A DNA stretch of 64,000 bases from Terramyces sp. JEL0728 (GCA_027603945.1 JADIIU010000017.1:62001-126000), one strand, 5' to 3'. Positions 10,282 through 21,457 are shown, numbered from the stretch's first letter. A program made the numbers and translations. The notes: a model not told the origin generated them from the letters alone.

Positions 10282-10561
10282 CTACGGTTCAACTACAACT
10301 ATGGTAGAGTCAGACTTTATTGAAGGCTTCTTGCCGATACTCTTTGTTTTTGCAAGGGGAAAAGCTTGGAAATCACCCGAATAACGAATAGAAAAAGACC
10401 GATATATACTCTCCTTATTGATCTTTCGATCTGTTTTTTGTGTTGGTATCTATATTAGCAAGTATTACAGATTGCATTCTGATTGCACAAAGTAGGAGAA
10501 TGAATAGACAGAGGATTACCAGTGAAAATCCTACGATCACTAGAAGCACTGCATGGTCCAT
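10282..10561 (-). CDS. Small single-pass membrane protein (86 aa)
   Basis: Complement of exons 10282..10449 and 10469..10561; 86 residues. The 31-codon first exon encodes almost nothing but a transmembrane helix (AVLLVIVGFSLVILCLFILL), with no cleavable signal, so the protein is probably inserted with its basic tail in the cytoplasm. The tail has clusters such as KTDRKINK and KSIGKKPSIK. The 19-nt intron follows the helix. Without splicing the frame ends soon after. There is no recognised domain. It shares the exon plan (31-codon membrane exon, 19-nt intron, hydrophilic tail exon) with the gene at 11527. Confidence 0.6.
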
Positions 10562-10849
10562 TTTTAGTAGAAAAAATCGGACTAAATTTGGATGATTTTA
10601 ATATGGTTATGGGGGCAACGTTTCGTTAATCAAACTGTCAAAAGTCCGATTAGTCATTATGCGTGCGAAGGAATACGAAATGCCATTGAATGTCTACTAC
10701 TCCGAATCAGGTTTGTCTTTTACATGCAAAGATGGGTTGTATTTGGCTCCCATTGCGTTTTGAATTTGCTTTGTTTTGTTGGGAACGCGATTTATGGGGC
10801 TCATAGGCGTAACAAAATTGTAAGGGCTGTACCATTTAAAAAAACACAT

Positions 10850-11331
10850 TTATTCAGAATTAATAGGCTCGATATGATCATTAATAGTTACAATATGATT
10901 CCCGGCAGATTCAGCTATTTCCGGCTGCTTTCCAGTGTCAGCTACCAGTAAATCTGCAGTAGTCTCGTCATGCTTGGTATATACCGTCGATTTCTCTGAT
11001 GCATCAATGTCAATTGTGTCTTCCACGGACCGCAATGATTCCTCCTTTTTCGCCAGTATCTCCTCAAGCTCTTTCTCTTCAATTTCAGTATAGTCCCTGA
11101 TTTTCTCTCTTTCAAAAGTCTCGTACTCTTGCTTCCTATTAAGTGTGTCTATTCTAAATATATTTGGAGCAGTAAATGATTTGCGTATATAATAAATGTC
11201 CTTTGGTGGTTCTATTGCGGTGGTTCGCTACAGTGAGTGAGAGTTACTGAATTGTACAGGTAGTAGACCAAGCCTACAAGAGCGAATAGCAGTAATCCAC
11301 CAACTACACTCCCAACGACCTCGAAAAGCAT
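10850..11331 (-). CDS. Small single-pass membrane protein with acidic, coiled-coil-like tail (153 aa)
   Basis: Complement of exons 10850..11227 and 11248..11331; 153 residues. The first exon (28 codons) carries a Gly-rich transmembrane helix (VVGSVVGGLLLFALVGLVYY). A 20-nt intron follows directly after it. The second exon encodes a cytoplasmic tail with a charged helix around YETFEREKIRDYTEIEEKEL that could form a coiled coil, and then an acidic Thr/Ser-rich end. There is no recognised family. It belongs to the cluster of small membrane proteins at 9.1-12 kb. Confidence 0.6.
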
Positions 11332-11526
11332 GAAAAAATGAAAAATAACGGTTACACAAAGTCAATAAAAGTAATGGTTACACAAAAGTCTCACTACCAT
11401 TCCATTGGTGAAAATTCTTTTTTCAAGCATGAATGCAGGAATGGTTGATTGAATACCCTTTCGAAACAACATGTGGCTTTGGCCGATTCAAGAACGCGTT
11501 GGTAAACAAACAGTTATCAATTAATT

Positions 11527-11950
11527 ATGGAAGATTTAATACTACAAATAACTACTCTTACGTCATTGGTAATCTTTGTTGTCTTTGCAATCTGCTGCTT
11601 CAATTGCTTGGGGCGAAAGGTAATTTGCCCTAAAATAGATGCGAAAAAGAAACCAAAAATTCAAGACTCTAGGGAATGAACACTACAATTCAATGATAAA
11701 TAAGCTGGATGATGACTCATGTGATATGGTGTCTACTGCCATTGACTCTAATACCACAATCACGCATAGTAAATCTTCACAGAGCATCAACGTCGAACCA
11801 TCAGTAAGTCCGCAATCATCAGTCTACAATTTGGATATATCAGATGAAATTGACGATGACGTAATCGTTGAAATCCCACCTATTACACGATACGCTTCAT
11901 ACTTTAATATCACCGCCAGCACTATTGAACACGATTCGCACCAGCCTTAA
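11527..11950 (+). CDS. Small single-pass membrane protein (134 aa)
   Basis: Exons 11527..11619 and 11639..11950; 134 residues. The first 31 codons encode a transmembrane helix (TTLTSLVIFVVFAICCFNCL) with cytoplasmic-side cysteines that could be palmitoylated. A 19-nt intron follows, then a basic stretch KMRKRNQKFK and a Ser/Asp-rich tail ending in SHQP. Family unknown. It is divergent from the similar gene at 10850-11331, with 195 nt between the start codons. The shared exon plan suggests common origin or exon shuffling, although the tails are not alike. Confidence 0.6.
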
Positions 11951-11983
11951 ACATTCTTACAATAAATTATTGCCTTTTTTGTT

Positions 11984-12769
11984 ATGGCTGTTGAAATTGC
12001 GTCTTGTCAAATTTTCCCAATTAAAATGCCAACTACGCCAGCATTCGCTGTAGCTCTAAAAGCACAGGATGAATACGTTCAAGAATACGAATCGGGGTTG
12101 AATGGATCTGTTGTAAGCGTTAACGGCCCCGTGTCGATTGTCATTGCGAATTACGATTATCGTGCAGTCATTGTAATACCAAGCGATGGTTACAACTTGC
12201 CGCAAAAAGGAAAGATTGGCAGGCTGGCAGTTGCAGTAGTGTTGGATTCAGTAGTGATTTTTGCTCAGACTATTCAAGCTCAAACCACCATTCACGTCAA
12301 AACCCACCAAACCCTTACTCATGAATTACCAATTGTATTGAAGGAAAACAGTGTTCTCCAAGTCAAATTAATGATGGTTGAAGTATTGGGCGAACAGAAG
12401 GGATGTTCCAGATGGCCTAGTGTTGCATCCACTCAAGAAACCCTGGATGTCAATGAATACTCGGTCGACTACAAGCAAGTACGGTCACTACAATGCATCC
12501 AAAAAGAAATCTTGTTGGCATTGACAATCAAGAACCAAAAAGAAATCTGCGACTTGAACCCACGAAAATTACCAGACTCTACTTTTACTGTACCTACCAA
12601 ACTCGTAACTAGCTTTCCTGTGTGTATGAAATCTAAACATGATGCGAATATCTTGTTTAAAACCGGTGGAATTCGGAAGCGAAAAAGTGCTGATTTTAGA
12701 ATCAAGAACCCTGTACTGAAGCATAGGCATAGTATTGCTGCATTTGCCAAGTTGAAGATTTCTGAATGA
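11984..12769 (+). CDS. Hypothetical protein (261 aa)
   Basis: Single exon, 261 residues, ATG at 11984. The first 150 residues are rich in Val, Ile and Thr and predict beta strands, which would suit an Ig- or arrestin-like sandwich. The C-terminal part is basic (GGIRKRKSADFRIKNPVLKHR) and could bind nucleic acid or membrane, or act as a nuclear signal. No family was recognised and no signal peptide or membrane helix is seen. It starts 33 nt after the previous stop on the same strand. Confidence 0.6.
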   Translation: MAVEIASCQIFPIKMPTTPAFAVALKAQDEYVQEYESGLNGSVVSVNGPVSIVIANYDYRAVIVIPSDGYNLPQKGKIGRLAVAVVLDSVVIFAQTIQAQTTIHVKTHQTLTHELPIVLKENSVLQVKLMMVEVLGEQKGCSRWPSVASTQETLDVNEYSVDYKQVRSLQCIQKEILLALTIKNQKEICDLNPRKLPDSTFTVPTKLVTSFPVCMKSKHDANILFKTGGIRKRKSADFRIKNPVLKHRHSIAAFAKLKISE

Positions 12770-13334
12770 TTACTAATAAATATGCTGTACCTTTAAATAG
12801 TAGCCCTATACTGTATTGCGGAAAGTGCTAGTTATAGACAGGTGTTATTACCAAGAGATTATTCTCTCGTCAATATTGTGGAAATCTGACGCGACTTTTA
12901 TGGTATTGTAACGAAATTGAAAAACTATCTTCAAACCATAGCCAGTTGCGACTATCGTGATACAAGCAAGCTACCATTATGGCGATAAACCCAAATCAAG
13001 CGGCATTGCATATTGCCGCGTCAATCTACTCTAATCTTTGGCTCGGTTGATTATTCCTCGATATTTTCTCGGATTAATCTACAATATTTATGTAGAGTTG
13101 TCGTAAATCAAAAAAATGATTTAGATCTCTCTGTATTCATATGATGATTCTGTAAATTCGCCGCATTAAAGCAAAAGAATGTCTGTGTAACCATGGATTA
13201 TTTGAATGCAACCATTAAACCAGCATCATTCCCATTGCGCATCTGTTGCGCATTTGTGATTCGAAACAGGGCAAACCCCCACTGTTTGATCCTTGTTTCT
13301 GAACAGAATCTCGACTTTGACAATCTGCCTTAAA
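12770..13334. other. Intergenic stretch without a supported gene
   Basis: About 565 bases with no open frame worth calling and no tRNA or snRNA pattern I can see. The end (about 13290-13315) has a pyrimidine-rich segment ending in CAG that could be the acceptor of a 5'UTR intron for the following gene. Short GCGCAT direct repeats occur near 13237 and 13248. Confidence 0.4.
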
Positions 13335-13859
13335 ATGGAATTGACCAAACGAAAAAACTTGCCTCAACTATTCAAAATGTCGAAATTCACAGATAAAATT
13401 AAACACAGCGCAGAGAAGGTAAAGCGCAACATGACCTTCCGCAAGAAGAAGCAACATGAACCTCATACAGACAACTCTGACCCAGTAAAGGAAATTCAAC
13501 TATCTGAAGTTAAAGAATCTTTTGAAACCGATTCTACTCTTACGCATGAAGAAACTGCAATCGAGCAAGTAGAAACAGTTACCCAAGAAATTGGAATGGA
13601 GCAAGAAACAGCTGCTCAAGAAATTGTAATGGAACAGGAAGCCGTTACCGAACAAGCTGTAGTTGAATCTGAACCGCAAATCAAAGTACCGGCAGAAAAA
13701 GTAGTTACAGTCGCAGTAACTAAAATACCTGCTGCAGATAAACCTGTAGCTAAACGCAAGTGGTGGGTACCATTAACTATATTTGGCTGGCTGGGTGCAG
13801 TTGGCACAATTGGAATACTGGTGTTTGCCAAACAAACAAACTTTTTTAAACATATATAA
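13335..13859 (+). CDS. Tail-anchored membrane protein with Glu/Gln-rich cytosolic part
   Basis: About 174 residues from the ATG at 13335; a second in-frame ATG at 13377 is a good alternative start. A basic N-terminus (KFTDKIKHSAEKVKRNMTFR) could be an amphipathic membrane-binding helix. The centre is built from loosely repeated EQE/TQEI/VMEQE units rich in Glu, Gln, Val and Thr. A single hydrophobic segment (WWVPLTIFGWLGAVGTIGIL) lies about ten residues from the C-terminus, a tail-anchor topology. The family is not recognised. It extends the local group of small membrane proteins. Confidence 0.6.
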   Translation: MELTKRKNLPQLFKMSKFTDKIKHSAEKVKRNMTFRKKKQHEPHTDNSDPVKEIQLSEVKESFETDSTLTHEETAIEQVETVTQEIGMEQETAAQEIVMEQEAVTEQAVVESEPQIKVPAEKVVTVAVTKIPAADKPVAKRKWWVPLTIFGWLGAVGTIGILVFAKQTNFFKHI

Positions 13860-13896
13860 AATATTGTATTCCAAGTCTATTTATAACATTGCGTGG

Positions 13897-14325
13897 TTAA
13901 ACAATGCTTGCCCAAACCAGTGCCATGAGTAGACCCAAGGTAAACCCAACTGCTACTTGCGCGACAGTGTGCAGTTTGTAATAAACCCTAGAGACCATCG
14001 TATACAACAGCAATAAATAAATAGGCAGTCCGTAGTATCCGTATTTGATTGATACGTAATTTGCGAAAAACGAGAGTGTCATTGAATGTGAGCTGGGCAT
14101 GCCGTACCCTTCCGATTCCATATATTCATCCAGAAGCGACGATTTCTTTACTGCTCCCGAAGGTCTCTTTTCTTTTATTACTCGTTTAAGGATCTTTGCC
14201 AACAGCGCAGTTATAACCCCACCTGCAGTGCAAGATATTGTTGCGAGTGATTTGGTGTGGACGATCAATATCAGCACGGCCAGTGGAACAAGGTATCTTG
14301 TATTCCTATTCAAGTATTTTCCCAT
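13897..14325 (-). CDS. DOLPP1: Dolichyldiphosphatase (PAP2 family)
   Basis: Single exon, 142 residues. The protein dephosphorylates dolichyl diphosphate in the ER, recycling the lipid carrier for N-glycosylation. The three PAP2 active-site motifs are present: KRVIKEKRP, GMPSSHSM with its catalytic histidine, and SRVYYKLHTVAQV. Four or so hydrophobic segments surround them. It is shorter than yeast Cwh8 or human DOLPP1 (over 230 residues), lacking N-terminal helices; a missing 5' exon is possible, though the ATG at 14325 has no obvious acceptor upstream. The next gene starts 136 nt away in the opposite direction. Confidence 0.82.
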   Translation of the reverse strand: MGKYLNRNTRYLVPLAVLILIVHTKSLATISCTAGGVITALLAKILKRVIKEKRPSGAVKKSSLLDEYMESEGYGMPSSHSMTLSFFANYVSIKYGYYGLPIYLLLLYTMVSRVYYKLHTVAQVAVGFTLGLLMALVWASIV

Positions 14326-14461
14326 TAAATTTAAAAATGGAAAAATCTTTAGTTATGGCATAACAAGATATCTTTTGGTTGATTTCGCCCGTAATCTCGG
14401 AGAAATGCATTGTTTTTCCCCTTCCACACCATAAATAGTTTGGTTTTCAAAAACAAACAAA

Positions 14462-16179
14462 ATGGACGCATCCTTCATCGTCGCCAATTCCCTTGCCAAC
14501 AACCGCATTGTAGTGTTCGGTAAATCTACCTGCCCATACACTCTAAAAGCCAGAGAATTACTAGAGAAATACACGACTTTTGAACTCTTCTTTGTTGATA
14601 AACTGGAATTAGGCTCGGAAATCCACAAGCATTTGGTTAAAAAGACTCGGCAAAAGACCGTCCCTTATGTGTTTATTGACCAAGACTTTGTTGGCGGATC
14701 TTCAGATTTGGTTACATTCCATGAACAAGGAAAGTTGGAAGGATTCAAAGAAAAACGATCTGTGTCAAAAATAGTCTCCGAAGCAATTTCAAAGCACAAC
14801 ATTGTTGTATTTGGGAAAACTACTTGTCCATACACTGCACGCGCTCGGCTTTTATTGGAAAAGAAGAATATTGACTATGGTGTGTTTCTTGTTGATGAGT
14901 TGAACAACGGCCAGGAAATACTGAATGAACTACAAATTCTTACTGGCCAAACTAGTGTTCCTTCCATCTTTATCGGTGGTAAACATATTGGTGGCTCTTC
15001 GGATCTGGTTGAACTGGATGAACAAGGCAGGTTGAATCAATGGGCTAAACCTGATCCAGCTCATAAAAAAGTAGATGCATTGGTAAGCGAACATCGTGTA
15101 GTTGTATTCGGCAAGTCTACTTGTCCATACACCAAGAAAGCAAAGGAATTACTTGAGCAAAAGCGTATTTGGTTACTGATTTAGAAATTGCTTTTGAAAC
15201 CGCTGATTTGGATTTACTTGAAGATGGGAGCGAAATCCAAGAGTATTTGGAACTCAAGACTGGACAAAAATCAGTTCCGAATATATTCATTCATGGCACC
15301 TCTGTTGGCGGAAGCAGTGATTTGATTGCACTGAACGAAAAAGGTGGATTAGATGGATTGAAAGAGCCAGAATTGGTTTTGTATGATCATTTGGTTGCTT
15401 ATTTCCCAGCTAGAGCTCGTTTAGCCATGCTTGAAAAGGGATACAAGTTCAAACACATCCTTGTTGATATTTTCAACGGAGAGTCTTTGAAACCAGAATT
15501 CTTGAAATTGAACCCAAAAGCTACTTTGCCAGTGCTTGTACACGGCGATAAGATCATTCCTAGTGTAGGTTCTCCTTAACAATAGTCTTATGAAATCGTT
15601 GAATATTTGGATAGTTTGGATGGAAAGCCGCTCGGTGGTGGTGTTTCTTCAATCAAGGACTTTGTCGAAGACATTGCTTGTTGGGACGGAAATACCTACA
15701 TGGCATACTACACCCCACAAGCCGCTAAAGGGGTCTTTGCCAGTCTAAACAATTTCAAAACAAAGTTTTGCGAAGCAAGGGCAAAAGAAAATCCAGAGTT
15801 GGCAACCTTGTATTCGGAAAAGATTGCACAGTTACAACATTCACCAAGTGAAGAGGAGGCTTTAGAATGTGTTGCAGATGCCGGCAAGTATTTGGATGCT
15901 GTTGAACAAAAAGTGTCAAATACCGAATATATCAATGGTGGTGAATATACTATCGCGGATTTGCTTGTTACTTCTATGCTTGTCCGCATTGCTGCTTCTG
16001 GCCAACTTGAAAAGATGTTGGCAGATAGACCTTCATTGAGTAGCTGGTACTCTAGAATGCAAAAGCGACCAAGCTATGACAAGTGCTTCAGGAGCCATTT
16101 GACCCAGAAAGCTCCTGGGTTGTTGCTACTGCCAGTTGTTGGTCCTGCTTTGATGTGCAAATTCCTTGGAAGATGTTAA
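14462..16179 (+). CDS. Triple glutaredoxin - glutathione S-transferase fusion
   Basis: Exons 14462..15164, 15185..15564, 15586..16179; 558 residues. Three consecutive glutaredoxin domains each have a CPYT dithiol active site (cysteines near residues 24, 121 and 221), a TVP/SVP loop and a GGSSDL glutathione-binding motif. A complete GST-like part follows: a thioredoxin-fold half (YFPARARLAMLEKGYKFKHI... LPVLVHGDKIIPSS) and an alpha-helical half. The C-terminus ends in a hydrophobic stretch, LLLLPVVGPALMCKFLGRC, that may anchor it to membrane. The 20- and 21-nt introns are essential: the first restores the third glutaredoxin, the second joins the GST halves. It would reduce protein disulfides or glutathione mixed disulfides. 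The fusion order is unusual. Confidence 0.88.
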
Positions 16180-16272
16180 ATAAATATTTCATTCTCATTG
16201 AATTTTCTGGTATCAAATATTGAGTATGTCCGAGAGTGTAAACTTTGCAAATCTCCAATCACTTGAAAAAAT

Positions 16273-18227
16273 ATGGAGACGGAATTAAAGACACTGTTTG
16301 AAACTAATGACGATCTGGTAATCGAATCGCTTGCTTCAATCTGCAGATCGTATCAGATAACTGAAGAAGATTTGTTTTGTAAATGGGAATCATTCTCAAT
16401 CAGTCACCAACTACCATCGAAAATCACACTGAATTACGTTACTCTGCTAAGACAAGAGTATTCAAGCCAGATACATAACAAGAAGAGTATGGATGCGCTA
16501 TTGAAACGAAAATCCGAGGATCTGGTAAAGAGGAAACAGAATGACTTTCAAACTCCACGGAAAAAGAAGCCATTGGAGATGCTATCTTCGCCGCCATTTG
16601 GTGGATCCGCATTCTCTCCTGGCGAAAGAGCTCCAAGAACACCTGGCACACCTTCGACGCAATCAAAGAGATTCCAAGACAGATTAAACAAGGGCAAGAA
16701 GGAAGCTGTTTTTAATGAACATATACCATTTAGAAACGACTTGAATTCCGTTTCTGTTGCATTGATAGAAGGGCAACAATCTGTTGGGTATCGGTACTTG
16801 TATGAAAAGCTGACCGAAAAGGGGGACTTGCTGGATGAACGGTTGAATAAATTTGCAAAAATAGTAATGGAAAGCATGCTAGAAAAAGAGAATGAGGTTT
16901 CGAATGTGGAAAGTGATTCATTGAACGAGGAATATCCAGTTTCGAAAATAGACATTGGTTCATTTTACACTCATCCAAATACTGTTGTCCAGGAGCCGCG
17001 ATACTATACTGGACAAATTTGTTGCGATTCTGTGGATGGCCGATTGAATATTCATTCTTGTGTCCTGGAAACATCAAGGTTGATTGGAAACGGAACTCGT
17101 GTGCAGCTAGATTTCAATCAGCTCTTAGATAAAGGAGAAACTCTTCATTTATATCCCGGACAATGCATTGCCTTTAAGGGGATCAACAACACCGGGAATT
17201 GTATTTCTGTTCAGGAACTTATTTCAATCCCTGAATTAACTGGCAACAGTGTTACCGGATCGGATATGAAGCGAATGTAAGTTATCCTAATATAGGTATA
17301 CATCCGAGAAAACTGTTTCTGTCCTTGTAGCAAGCGGTCCTTACACTCTTCAAGATTCTTTAAAGTAGTATTTATTAACACAGTTATGAAGTATTGGAAG
17401 AATTGGCCAGCGTGGTTGAATCAAACTCTCCAGACGCTTTGGTATTAATGGGTCCTTTTGTGGACTCTAAACACTCGATGGTTCAAACAGTAGGTTTATA
17501 CGCTACCTTTAAAACCCAAGTTGCAGATAGATTAAAGCGAATGAAAAAGTATTCCATTTTAATCTTAGAGCAAACTCTAATTTGCAAATCGTGCTTATTC
17601 CTAGCCAAGATGAGCTTGTGCTTGAATGGCTGGCTTTCCCGCAACCACCCATAGGATCTGCCATGTCAGAACAAGATAAATTACGCAAACTAGAATTACT
17701 TGGGTTGTTTGATGAAAATGGAGTGCTAATTTCGAATATGTTTCCTAATCCTTGTCAATTTTACATTAATGAACTAGTCTTTGCATGCAGTGCTCTCGAT
17801 GTTGCTTTTGACATGACATCTAGTGATGTATTTGTTGGAAAAGACAGAGGAGACAAGCCGGATGCCATATACAACCAAATCATTCAATCTCGTCATTTTT
17901 ATCCCCTTTTCCCTCCTGCAACTGAAGCCAAAATTGATTCTGCTAGAGCACTCAGCAATGAACAAAATGCTCCATGTGCACTTCAATGTCTGCCTGATTT
18001 CTTGATTTTACCGAGCAAGCTGAAGCAGAATATCAAGACTCATGGCGAGTGTATATGCGTCAATCCTGGTAAAATTGCCAAAGGTCAGGTTGGTGGGACA
18101 TTTTGTTTGATTACAGTCCATCCTATGCAAACTCAAGGTAGCAATCTCTAATCTAGAAATGAGCGACGATGATGTCATTACCAGTGCTGTTGTGGACAGA
18201 TCAAGAGTTCAAATAGTCAGAATTTAG
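16273..18227 (+). CDS. POLA2: DNA polymerase alpha subunit B (primase complex)
   Basis: Exons 16273..17276, 17296..17364, 17384..17548, 17569..18137, 18157..18227; 625 residues, normal for the family. It is the regulatory B subunit of polymerase alpha-primase, needed to start replication. There is an N-terminal helical domain, a Ser/Pro linker with TPGTPST (possible CDK sites), an OB fold, and the inactive calcineurin-like phosphoesterase domain beginning VSVLVASGPYTLQDSL and including ALVLMGPFVDSKH and VLIPSQDELV. The introns are 19, 19, 20 and 19 nt; each is required for the phosphoesterase domain to read through. Confidence 0.93.
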
Positions 18228-18280
18228 TAATAAAAGAGTTTCCAATCAATACGCGTTTCCTGAACATGCTTGAAAGTCTT

Positions 18281-18424
18281 TCAGCTATTGTCTCGATTAC
18301 CATCAACAATGTCATAGTCACCAGCCATCAGGCTTTCAAAGCATTTTCCAAACAACTCTAGCAAACTCCGCTGGATGAGCCAACTAGCAATTCGGTATAT
18401 TATTTGAATAAAGTAATGGTACAT
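18281..18424 (-). CDS. Possible small protein (47 aa), uncertain
   Basis: An ATG-initiated frame of 47 residues (MYHYFIQIIYRIASWLIQRS... to DGNRDNS) starts four bases after the stop of the minus-strand lipase gene. Composition is coding-like with a hydrophobic N-terminus. The opposite strand also has a 31-codon frame here, so chance cannot be excluded. No family is recognised. Confidence 0.25.
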   Translation of the reverse strand: MYHYFIQIIYRIASWLIQRSLLELFGKCFESLMAGDYDIVDGNRDNS

Positions 18425-18427
18425 ATA

Positions 18428-20982
18428 TTAGCTGCTTGCTTTTAACGGCAGATCTGGGTGAAACTGTTCAAAAACCTTCAAGATTCCGAATACAGAAGTA
18501 TGATCGCTTATCATGGTTCTAGAAATGATAATTTCTTGGAATTCGTCTTTGCTGGCCCAACGGGGGGTATACGCATATTTGTAATCTGAAGCAATATGCG
18601 TTACTTCAACTACACGCTCTTTGATTGCCGCAGTGAACGCTTGAAGGGTTCTTTTGCCTCTACGGCGCCTTCGTTCGCCATCTGATGGAGTGTCTAAAAT
18701 AGCAGGTCTAGTGGAATGATCTCGCAGTTTTTCTAAATACAAAATACGGCCAGGAATAAACATTGGTGTTCCTGGAACAGTTATGGAAGGCACAATAAAG
18801 TGTTGATCATTTTCAGAGCGCCATTTCTTTGGAATCGAAAGTGTGTGCGCTCTGATCTTTTCAATTTCGGATTCGTCAATGTTGGTATCTTTGTTGTCTG
18901 GAATATTTCCGTTCCTCGTTCTTTGAAGTAAAGTCTTTCTTTTTTCAGAATGGAAATATCTATTTGCAATCGCAGAACCAAATATCTTGTATTTTGGCAA
19001 ATCGCAGTTGTCGAGTAAGCGAACTACATCCGCTTTCAAGATATCCATGGTATAGTGGGTAGTACGAGAGACCGAATCATCTCCAGCAACAACAGATATA
19101 CAGAAATCATCAAAGAGCGATGTTGTCAACTCATTAGCCACGCCTCCAGGCATCGAATATCCATAGCATCTAGTTCTAAAGTATCCTCTTTTGCGAAGAA
19201 AGTATGCAACTAGAGCGCCAACAGCCTGATATTAAGAATAACCTACCGCTCCTAATGAATGTCCACAAACAACAATATGGTAATTGTGTATTTTTGATTC
19301 CCTGTTGCCAACAATGTTTTCCAAAACTTGGTTGGCGATCATATCGTCTACAATGTTCTTGGCGGTCAAATAGAATCCAGAATGAACAGTGTACAAATCT
19401 GCATTTGGCAAATCGGTATCCAAAATAATTTGATCGAGTTTCAAATCAACAAGAATATCTGAAGCCGAGTATGTCCCTCGTATAGCAATGACTATAGAAT
19501 TCCAATCGTGATCTAATGAAACCATGTAAGGAGATTTGAACAAGTCGTTCAGTGGAGAGTAATGAACCAACATATCCAGCTTGCGGGTAATTTCATTGTC
19601 TAGTTGAACATAGGCCATATTGGCATAGTGGGAAAAGTGAATTACGTCCAAGATGTCGTGCTGAGTTAGTTGATAATTTTCCTTCTTTGTTGCAAATGCA
19701 TAAGAGCCAAAGCTCCAATCTTGAGACAATCGCTTTTTTCTTTCTTGCATTTCAATCAAATTTGGATCTTTTGGCAGATTTACTGATCTTGATCGTTCCA
19801 AGAATTTCTTTTTGTTGAATTCCGGCTTGAAAAAATTGATTGCGTTTCTGAATTTGCTGCTTCCAAAGGTATCACTGACGGGTCTTTTTGATTTTATACT
19901 TTCTGCAATTGTGGTTCTGCTTCCGGATGGTTCATCAAATGAAAATGTTCCAAGAGTAGACTCACTACCCTTTGAATGTTGTAATCTAGAAAGCGAATGT
20001 GGTTTTTCATGTTCATTCATGACAAGGGAATCCAAACCAGTTTCAACAAAAGTTCCAAATTGCGGAATGTCCAGCTTAATCTTTGGCAACTCTCTAACAG
20101 TATGCTCATTGTCAACGTCTACGGTATGAATGTCTTCTTGGCTGTACCAACTATTCCAGTTCAAGGTAGGATTTATATTTCTGGCTTCGGCGACTTCTCT
20201 GGCTATTTTCTGTTCTCTCTTCAGGAGAATCAACCCTACTGCAATATCTGACGGAGCCCAATCAACGTCTTTAAAGTAATCCGCAAAAACCATAGACACA
20301 TCAGTCAATACCGCTTGGCCATCGCTATTCGACAAGTTTGAAGAAGAGAGGAGCCATTCGAATCTTCTCTTCCACATGAGGATATAATTGTTCCAATCCT
20401 CAGATAATAATTTCTTTGACTTTGAACCATACATCAAAAAACCAACAATCAAAAAGAAGAGAGCACAAGCAACAAATTCCCAGATCGTTACCATCCTAAC
20501 TAGAGAGATATTGAATCTGCCGTCTTGTTCAACACAATAAAAAGATGAATCAACAGTGACTTTGGCAAATGTTACTGAAATTCCGTAAATCTGCAGCATA
20601 AGGTCAAATATCAACAACGCTGTCTCCGCATGTCCCCATTTACTATATTAGCTGATCCGTACCTCATGTTTCTTCTAGGTCCTGGATTGCTCACTGTCCC
20701 ACTCATACTAATTTTCATATTTATCGCCTCCAATACAATAGCAATTAATCCCAATACCATATTTGCAGTTACATACAGCCCAACGGTATTATACAAATTA
20801 CAATGATCTGAATATACAACTACGAAAGCAAGAATTAGGATTGGCAGCCTGAATTAGTGATAAATACCAAACTAGACGGAAAATCAGCATGATGCTAACA
20901 CTGACATACAAATCGTCTGGTGCGAGATCCAGTCTTCTATTGCAGAACACATACCGTCCCTTTCATTAGCGTAATTTACCAT
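18428..20982 (-). CDS. Diacylglycerol lipase-like enzyme, paralogue 1
   Basis: Complement of exons 18428..19225, 19247..20642, 20663..20848, 20868..20959, 20980..20982; 824 residues. It is built like sn-1 diacylglycerol lipases: N-terminal FCNRRLDLAPDDL segment, four transmembrane helices with the conserved SGTVSNPGPRR loop, then an alpha/beta-hydrolase domain with the nucleophile elbow GHSLGA, a GDD Asp region and a late His in MISDHTS. A long Ser-rich insert and an unusual basic RRRRRGKRT loop occur. Exon 1 is the start codon alone. Introns are 20, 19, 20 and 21 nt; the last cuts right after GHSLGA. The start is confirmed by the same structure in the paralogue at 31565. Confidence 0.9.
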
Positions 20983-21297
20983 TTTGAAATTGTGGAAGCT
21001 TGAAAGTGGCTAATTTGGATTTTGGATCAGGGCAGCCGAGTAATAAAACTAGACTTGAGCTTAAATTTATACTCCAACGCAGCCCAAAGGGAAGCGATAC
21101 GGAAGTGCAGCATTCTGCTTTATTAGACTTATTCTTTGATTTGGGTAATGCATTTTTAAGCGAATCAGGTGACCAAAGTCATCTTTGTATCACAAACGCC
21201 AAAGACTGGCTACCAAATTCATTTAGATACCAGAATGGTTGGCAGGAATTATCCAGATAGGAATTCAATAGCCGACTGGGGTTCATACCATCTGACA
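20983..21297. other. Divergent intergenic region with an ATG-less open frame
   Basis: The region lies between the divergent DAGL and HNH genes. On the + strand bases 20988-21260 stay open (ending WLPNSFRYQNGWQELSR) with coding-like composition but no ATG and no acceptor I trust. It may be a gene relic or an exon of an unseen transcript. Confidence 0.3.
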
Positions 21298-21378
21298 TAG
21301 GATAAACGCAGTGCTAATTCACTGTAGGATAGATGCAGTGTTAATTCACTGTAGGATAGATGCAGTGTTAATTCACTG
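21298..21378. repeat. Three 27-bp tandem repeats upstream of the HNH gene
   Basis: Units at 21298-21324, 21325-21351 and 21352-21378. Units 2 and 3 are identical; unit 1 differs at a few positions. Each unit contains CAGTG-TTAATT-CACTG, an interrupted palindrome. They end 79 nt before the HNH start codon. Confidence 0.85.
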
Positions 21379-21457
21379 GAATTAATACCAAGAGTCAGAT
21401 TTAAAGTAGTAATCATGTGATAAATTTGTTTCGTCATTTTTAAAACTTAATCTTTCA

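Noticed and set aside
10592..10951. A + strand 119-residue frame
   Set aside because: It has no ATG at its start, overlaps the minus-strand membrane gene, and has no coding-like composition.
15169..15579. A stop-interrupted (pseudogenised) third glutaredoxin and GST
   Set aside because: The apparent breaks are removed exactly by 20- and 21-nt introns with normal splice signals; the protein is intact.
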